From NCBI GenBank assembly GCA_026389255.1, contig JAPLIF010000262.1, positions 1 through 7,227 on the forward strand: a DNA stretch of 7,227 nucleotides, in the 5' to 3' direction. The notes under the pieces were generated by a model, which worked only from the letters and a program-made list of their open reading frames with translations, was not told where the DNA came from and searched no databases. This stretch comes from Cyanobacteriota bacterium. GTDB lineage: Bacteria; Cyanobacteriota; Cyanobacteriia; PCC-6307; Cyanobiaceae. A program made the position numbers and the translations under genes. The stretch's first letter is position 1; the number at the start of each line of letters is the position of its first letter. Shown here one piece after another: positions 4,389-7,227 of this stretch.

Positions 4389-5825
4389 ATGGCCACGACC
4401 TGGCAAACAGGCATGGCCCTGCCGGCGCTGGCTGCTCCCGCGTACGTCAACAGCCTCACCATCCCTGGCAACACTCTCGATCTTTCCGGGGGCACGACAG
4501 CCAACAACGGACGCTTTGGTGCCTTTTCAGGCCTCTATTACCTCCCTTCCCAGAACCAGTGGTTTGGACTGTCCGACCGAGGACCGGGTGGGGGAACACT
4601 GGACTACAAGACACGCCTTCAACGCTTCAGCTTGGACGTTGACAACAATACGGGCGCTATTTCGAACTTCCAGATTTTGCAGACCATTCTTTTCCGGAAT
4701 GGGAACACCTATCTGAATGGCATTGCACCCGCCTCGGCAGGAATTCTTGGCAACTCCTTCGACCCCGAGGGAATCGTAGTGCTGCCCAGCTCTGGTAACT
4801 TTCTGGTTTCCGACGAATATGGACCTTCGCTGTATGAGTTCAATCCTGCAGGGCAATTCATTCGCTCCTTCTCAGTTCCCGGCAACGTCATTCCAAAGTC
4901 GGGTAGCAACACCGATTACCTTGCAAGCCCCAAGCCTGGCACCCTGACGTCAGGACGGGAAGGCAATCGGGGACTTGAAGGGCTGGCGGTAAGCCCGGAT
5001 GGCCGCTTTGCCTTTGCCATGCTTCAAAATGGTGTGATTACCGATGGCGATTCAAGCGGCTCAACCTTTGCACGCAGTGGGTACACACGCATTCTCAAAT
5101 ATGACGTTGATTCGGGCAATGTTGTTGGCCAATACGCTTATCAGCTCGCCAGCACTGGCCAGGGGCGTGGCATTTCAGAAATCGTGGCTCTCGACGACCA
5201 TCGATTTATGGTGATCGAACGCAACAATCGCGGCGTGGGAGTCAATTCCACACTTGCCTCTCCCGACAAAAATATTTTTATGATTGATCTCAACGGCGCC
5301 TCTGACGTGTCATCGCTCGATCTCACCTCACCCCTTGGCCTTAACATCACACCGGTTACGAAAAGCTCTGTTTTCATCGACCTGGATATCAACACGATCG
5401 CAGCCTTGAACAACAGGTCGCCCGAAAAATGGGAAGGACTGGCCGTTGGCCCTCGCCTGAATGATGGCTCCTATCTCCTGCTTGCAGGCACAGATAACGA
5501 CTATTCCGTGACTCAGAACGGGTCAAACACACAATTTGATGTCTACTTCAATCCCAGCAACGGCAATCGTCTGCAGTGCGATCTTGATGCGGCGACCAAT
5601 TGCTATGCCATCGACGCCACCGGAAACACCGGCACCACAAACCTTGGCAACTTACCCGCTGGTTATCAGTTGATTCCCGGCCTCCTGCAGGCCTACAAGG
5701 CCTCGGCAGCGGATCTGGGCGGATACACCCAACCCACCACCCCCGTCCCGGGTCCCCTGCCGGTGCTTGGTGCGCTTTCAGCCCTGGGCTGGTCACGTCG
5801 GCTGCGCCGACGCCTGGGGCGCTGA
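4389..5825 (+). CDS. Exported phytase-like esterase with PEP-CTERM-type sorting tail
   Basis: The protein belongs to the 'esterase-like activity of phytase' group: propeller-like extracytoplasmic proteins proposed to hydrolyse phosphate or other esters. Recognisable stretches are GLSDRGPGG (about 61-68), FDPEGIVVL (124-132), LVSDEYGPSLYEF (139-151), NRGLEGLAVSPDGRFAFA (193-210), GISEIVALDDHRFMVIERNN in the middle, and EKWEGLAVGP later. The C-terminus (about 452-478) is PVPGPLPVLG, a hydrophobic stretch and SRRLRRRLGR: a PEP-CTERM-like signal, expected to be handled by an exosortase and to direct the protein to the cell surface or out of the cell. The ATG at 4389 is the first possible start after an in-frame TAA at 4377, but it gives a signal peptide with no basic residues, so export may be impaired. 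Upstream lie a Pho-box-like array and a promoter. The true substrate is not known. Confidence 0.8.
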   Translation: MATTWQTGMALPALAAPAYVNSLTIPGNTLDLSGGTTANNGRFGAFSGLYYLPSQNQWFGLSDRGPGGGTLDYKTRLQRFSLDVDNNTGAISNFQILQTILFRNGNTYLNGIAPASAGILGNSFDPEGIVVLPSSGNFLVSDEYGPSLYEFNPAGQFIRSFSVPGNVIPKSGSNTDYLASPKPGTLTSGREGNRGLEGLAVSPDGRFAFAMLQNGVITDGDSSGSTFARSGYTRILKYDVDSGNVVGQYAYQLASTGQGRGISEIVALDDHRFMVIERNNRGVGVNSTLASPDKNIFMIDLNGASDVSSLDLTSPLGLNITPVTKSSVFIDLDINTIAALNNRSPEKWEGLAVGPRLNDGSYLLLAGTDNDYSVTQNGSNTQFDVYFNPSNGNRLQCDLDAATNCYAIDATGNTGTTNLGNLPAGYQLIPGLLQAYKASAADLGGYTQPTTPVPGPLPVLGALSALGWSRRLRRRLGR

Positions 5826-5829
5826 GCGG

Positions 5830-5861
5830 GCCTGGCTAGCCGCCATTGCCCTAGCCCTGGC
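5830..5861. terminator. Hairpin between convergent genes
   Basis: GCC-T-GGCTAG (5830-5839) can fold onto CTAGCC-CT-GGC (5851-5861): a 6-bp inner stem, a small internal loop and 3 more pairs around an 11-base loop. It lies just after the phytase-like stop and before the 3' end of the minus-strand SDR gene, so it could serve both as a terminator. No U-tract is visible on either side. Confidence 0.4.
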
Positions 5862-5873
5862 GAATCCATCCAA

Positions 5874-6605
5874 CTACCAGGGCACGCGCTCGCCCCGGTG
5901 ATGCATGTGGCTGTGGGGGAAATGCTCCCGGGCCATCGTCACCAGATGGACGACCGTATGGGCCCCTTCCTGGAGTTCCATCGGCGCGTCTTCACCGCCG
6001 AGATCGGTCTTCACCCAGCCGGGATGGGAAGCGGCGACAAGGATGCCCTGGCTGGCCAGCCGCTTGGCCTGGATCAGGGTGAGCATGCCCAGGGCGGCCT
6101 TGGAGGTGGAATAGCCCACGGTCATCTGGTCCTCGAACTCATGCCAACGGTTGTGGGCGGCATCCATCGAGCCGAGAATCGATGACTGGTTGATGACGCG
6201 GGCATCCTCACTGCGGGCCAAAAGCGGCAGCAGGGCCTGGGTGATCGCATACGGGGCGATGAGATTGACCTCAAGGGTGCGGCGAATCTTGTCCGCATTG
6301 GTGGGCATGCCGTCCATCTCCAGGGCAATGCCGGCGTTGTTGATCAGCACGTCCACGCGGCCGAAGGTCGTATCCAGATGGCTCACCAGTGCATCGATGT
6401 GATCGGAGTTGGTGACATCGAGGCGAACCGAGTGGGCCTCGCAGCCAGCCGCCGTCAGTTCAGCCGCTGCCGCCTCTCCGGCCCGCTCGTCCCTGGCGGC
6501 CAGAATCACGGTGCAGCCATGGTGGCCAAGCTGGCGACCGATCTCCTTGCCCAGCCCCCTATTGCCACCGGTGATGAGGACGATCCGGCCGTTCCTGCTT
6601 GTCAT
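5874..6605 (-). CDS. SDR-family oxidoreductase, carbonyl-reductase-like
   Basis: This is a 243-residue NAD(P)-dependent short-chain dehydrogenase/reductase, cytoplasmic, substrate unknown. Visible motifs are cofactor glycines TGGNRGLG (12-19), an acidic/basic stretch at the end of the second strand (AARDERAGE, about 36-44), LDVTN (62-66), NNAG (89-92), the structural asparagine in LEVNL (111-115), INQSS (138-142), and catalytic YSTSK (Y165, K169). The gap of about 23 residues between the serine and the tyrosine is longer than the usual 13 or so and contains HNRWHEFEDQ, as in carbonyl-reductase-like SDRs; SHPGWVKTDLGG (193-204) also fits that type. The start at ATG 6605 places the Rossmann motif at the normal distance; the longer in-frame start at 6722 would overlap the upstream gene and the hairpin. 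The upstream SDR gene ends 94 bases before it. No clear Shine-Dalgarno is seen. Confidence 0.88.
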   Translation of the reverse strand: MTSRNGRIVLITGGNRGLGKEIGRQLGHHGCTVILAARDERAGEAAAAELTAAGCEAHSVRLDVTNSDHIDALVSHLDTTFGRVDVLINNAGIALEMDGMPTNADKIRRTLEVNLIAPYAITQALLPLLARSEDARVINQSSILGSMDAAHNRWHEFEDQMTVGYSTSKAALGMLTLIQAKRLASQGILVAASHPGWVKTDLGGEDAPMELQEGAHTVVHLVTMAREHFPHSHMHHRGERVPW

Positions 6606-6666
6606 GGGGCGGGACGGCGCGGCGCTGGAAGAATCTTCAGAAGTTTGCCAGCAGGCGGGCCCACCA

Positions 6667-6700
6667 ACGTCAGCCGGGACGGCCCCAACCCGGCTGACGT
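6667..6700 (-). terminator. Strong 12-bp hairpin between the two SDR genes
   Basis: ACGTCAGCCGGG (6667-6678) and CCCGGCTGACGT (6689-6700) are exact reverse complements around a 10-base loop. On the minus strand the stem begins at the last base of the upstream SDR stop codon's trinucleotide (6702-6700). The 8-base palindrome TGACGTCA (6695-6702) spans that stop. On the minus strand it would terminate or attenuate transcription before the second SDR gene, although no long U-tract follows. Confidence 0.6.
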
Positions 6701-7227
6701 CAGACGGCCGAAAAGCCGCCATCGAGCCGGATGATTTGGCCGCCGATGAAGTTGGAGGCCGACGACGCCAGAAACAGCACCAGGTCCGCCACCTCGATGG
6801 GTTCGCCGAAGCGGCCGGCGGGGATGCGGGCCTTCATCGGGTCGCCCTTGCCCGGATCGCCCCAGACCTTCTGGCCCATCTCGGTGAGAATGACCGTGGG
6901 CGCCACCGCATTGGCCTGGATGTTGAACCGCCCCCATTCGGCCGCCATCGTCTGGGTGAGCAGATTGAGGCCGGCCTTGGAGGCTGAGTAGGCGGCGTGG
7001 CCCAGGGGCGCCAGCCCCCCCGCCAGCGAGGAGATGTTGATCACCTTGCCGCGCCGTTGCTCGATCATCTTGGGAACAACCGTCTGGGCGAGCAGGAAGG
7101 GGGCCCGCAAGTTGACCCTCTGGGTTTGCTCCCAGTGGTCGAGGGTGGTATCCAGGAGGTCTTCCACGAACACAAGGCCGGCATTGTTGACGAGGATGTC
7201 GACGGTGCCGAAGAACTCCAGGGCCCT
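6700..7227 (-). CDS. SDR-family oxidoreductase, partial at right edge
   Basis: Classical short-chain dehydrogenase/reductase of which 175 C-terminal residues lie in the window; the N-terminal cofactor-binding glycine motif is beyond the edge. Seen are FFGTVDILVNNAG (NNAG at fragment residues 14-17), NLRAPFLLAQ, INISSLAGG with the catalytic serine, AAYSASKAG with Tyr-x-x-x-Lys 13 residues after the serine, and the C-terminal block GRFGEPIEVADLVLFLASSASNFIGGQIIRLDGG, typical of gluconate-5-dehydrogenase, KduD and 3-oxoacyl-ACP-reductase-like SDRs. The substrate cannot be assigned. It is not a close copy of the neighbouring SDR (different spacing of catalytic residues, different C-terminus), so the pair is not a recent tandem duplication. 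The frame is intact. It is followed by a strong hairpin starting at its stop codon. Confidence 0.9.
   Translation of the reverse strand, partial: RALEFFGTVDILVNNAGLVFVEDLLDTTLDHWEQTQRVNLRAPFLLAQTVVPKMIEQRRGKVINISSLAGGLAPLGHAAYSASKAGLNLLTQTMAAEWGRFNIQANAVAPTVILTEMGQKVWGDPGKGDPMKARIPAGRFGEPIEVADLVLFLASSASNFIGGQIIRLDGGFSAV

Noticed and set aside
6606..6722. Upstream in-frame start for the first SDR
   Set aside because: The extension overlaps the neighbouring SDR gene and the hairpin and has no family resemblance.
1..7227. CRISPR arrays, tRNA/rRNA genes, transposases, prophage genes
   Set aside because: No regularly spaced long repeats, cloverleaf-like sequences, rRNA stretches or transposase/integrase motifs were seen on either strand.

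Overview
This window looks like a chromosomal segment of a high-G+C unicellular picocyanobacterium of the Synechococcus/Cyanobium type. The adenylylsulfate kinase reads like its cyanobacterial homologues. A phytase-like secreted protein ends in a PEP-CTERM-type tail typical of this group, and the DNA upstream of that gene carries tandem 8-bp repeats matching the cyanobacterial Pho box. This assignment comes from recognising families by eye; no database search was possible.

Layout. Positions 1-431 (minus) hold the 5' end of a type I restriction endonuclease gene (hsdR), broken by a +1 frameshift near codon 23. Divergent from it, an AEC-family permease gene (535-1434, plus) is intact. From about 1435 to 3500 lies a patch of accessory DNA full of broken genes: a vapC-like PIN toxin remnant with an internal deletion, an AT-richer HD-domain hydrolase gene interrupted by one amber codon, a short remnant resembling the C-terminal part of a sulfatase, an apparently intact DUF4345 membrane protein, and a second decayed vapBC pair. 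Core-type sequence resumes with cysC (3524-4171, plus).

The 217-base gap after cysC is the most informative non-coding stretch. It holds a probable cysC terminator hairpin, then a Pho-box-like array and a sigma70-type -10 element, then a phytase-like esterase gene (4389-5825, plus) with a C-terminal sorting signal. This gene's signal peptide appears to be cut by an in-frame TAA, so its upstream start is uncertain. A hairpin at 5830-5861 separates it from two minus-strand short-chain dehydrogenase/reductase (SDR) genes. The second SDR runs off the right edge, and a strong 12-bp hairpin lies between the two.

How the parts fit. The phytase-like gene is probably a phosphate-starvation gene for an exported enzyme releasing phosphate or cleaving esters. 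cysC serves sulfate activation. The sulfatase remnant next to DUF4345 may be a lost sulfate-ester scavenging function. At least three lesions are single-base events (hsdR indel, HD amber codon, signal-peptide stop), so the window shows either active gene decay or uncorrected sequence errors; raw reads would decide. I saw no RNA genes, CRISPR array, transposase or phage genes, and no convincing wholly new system.
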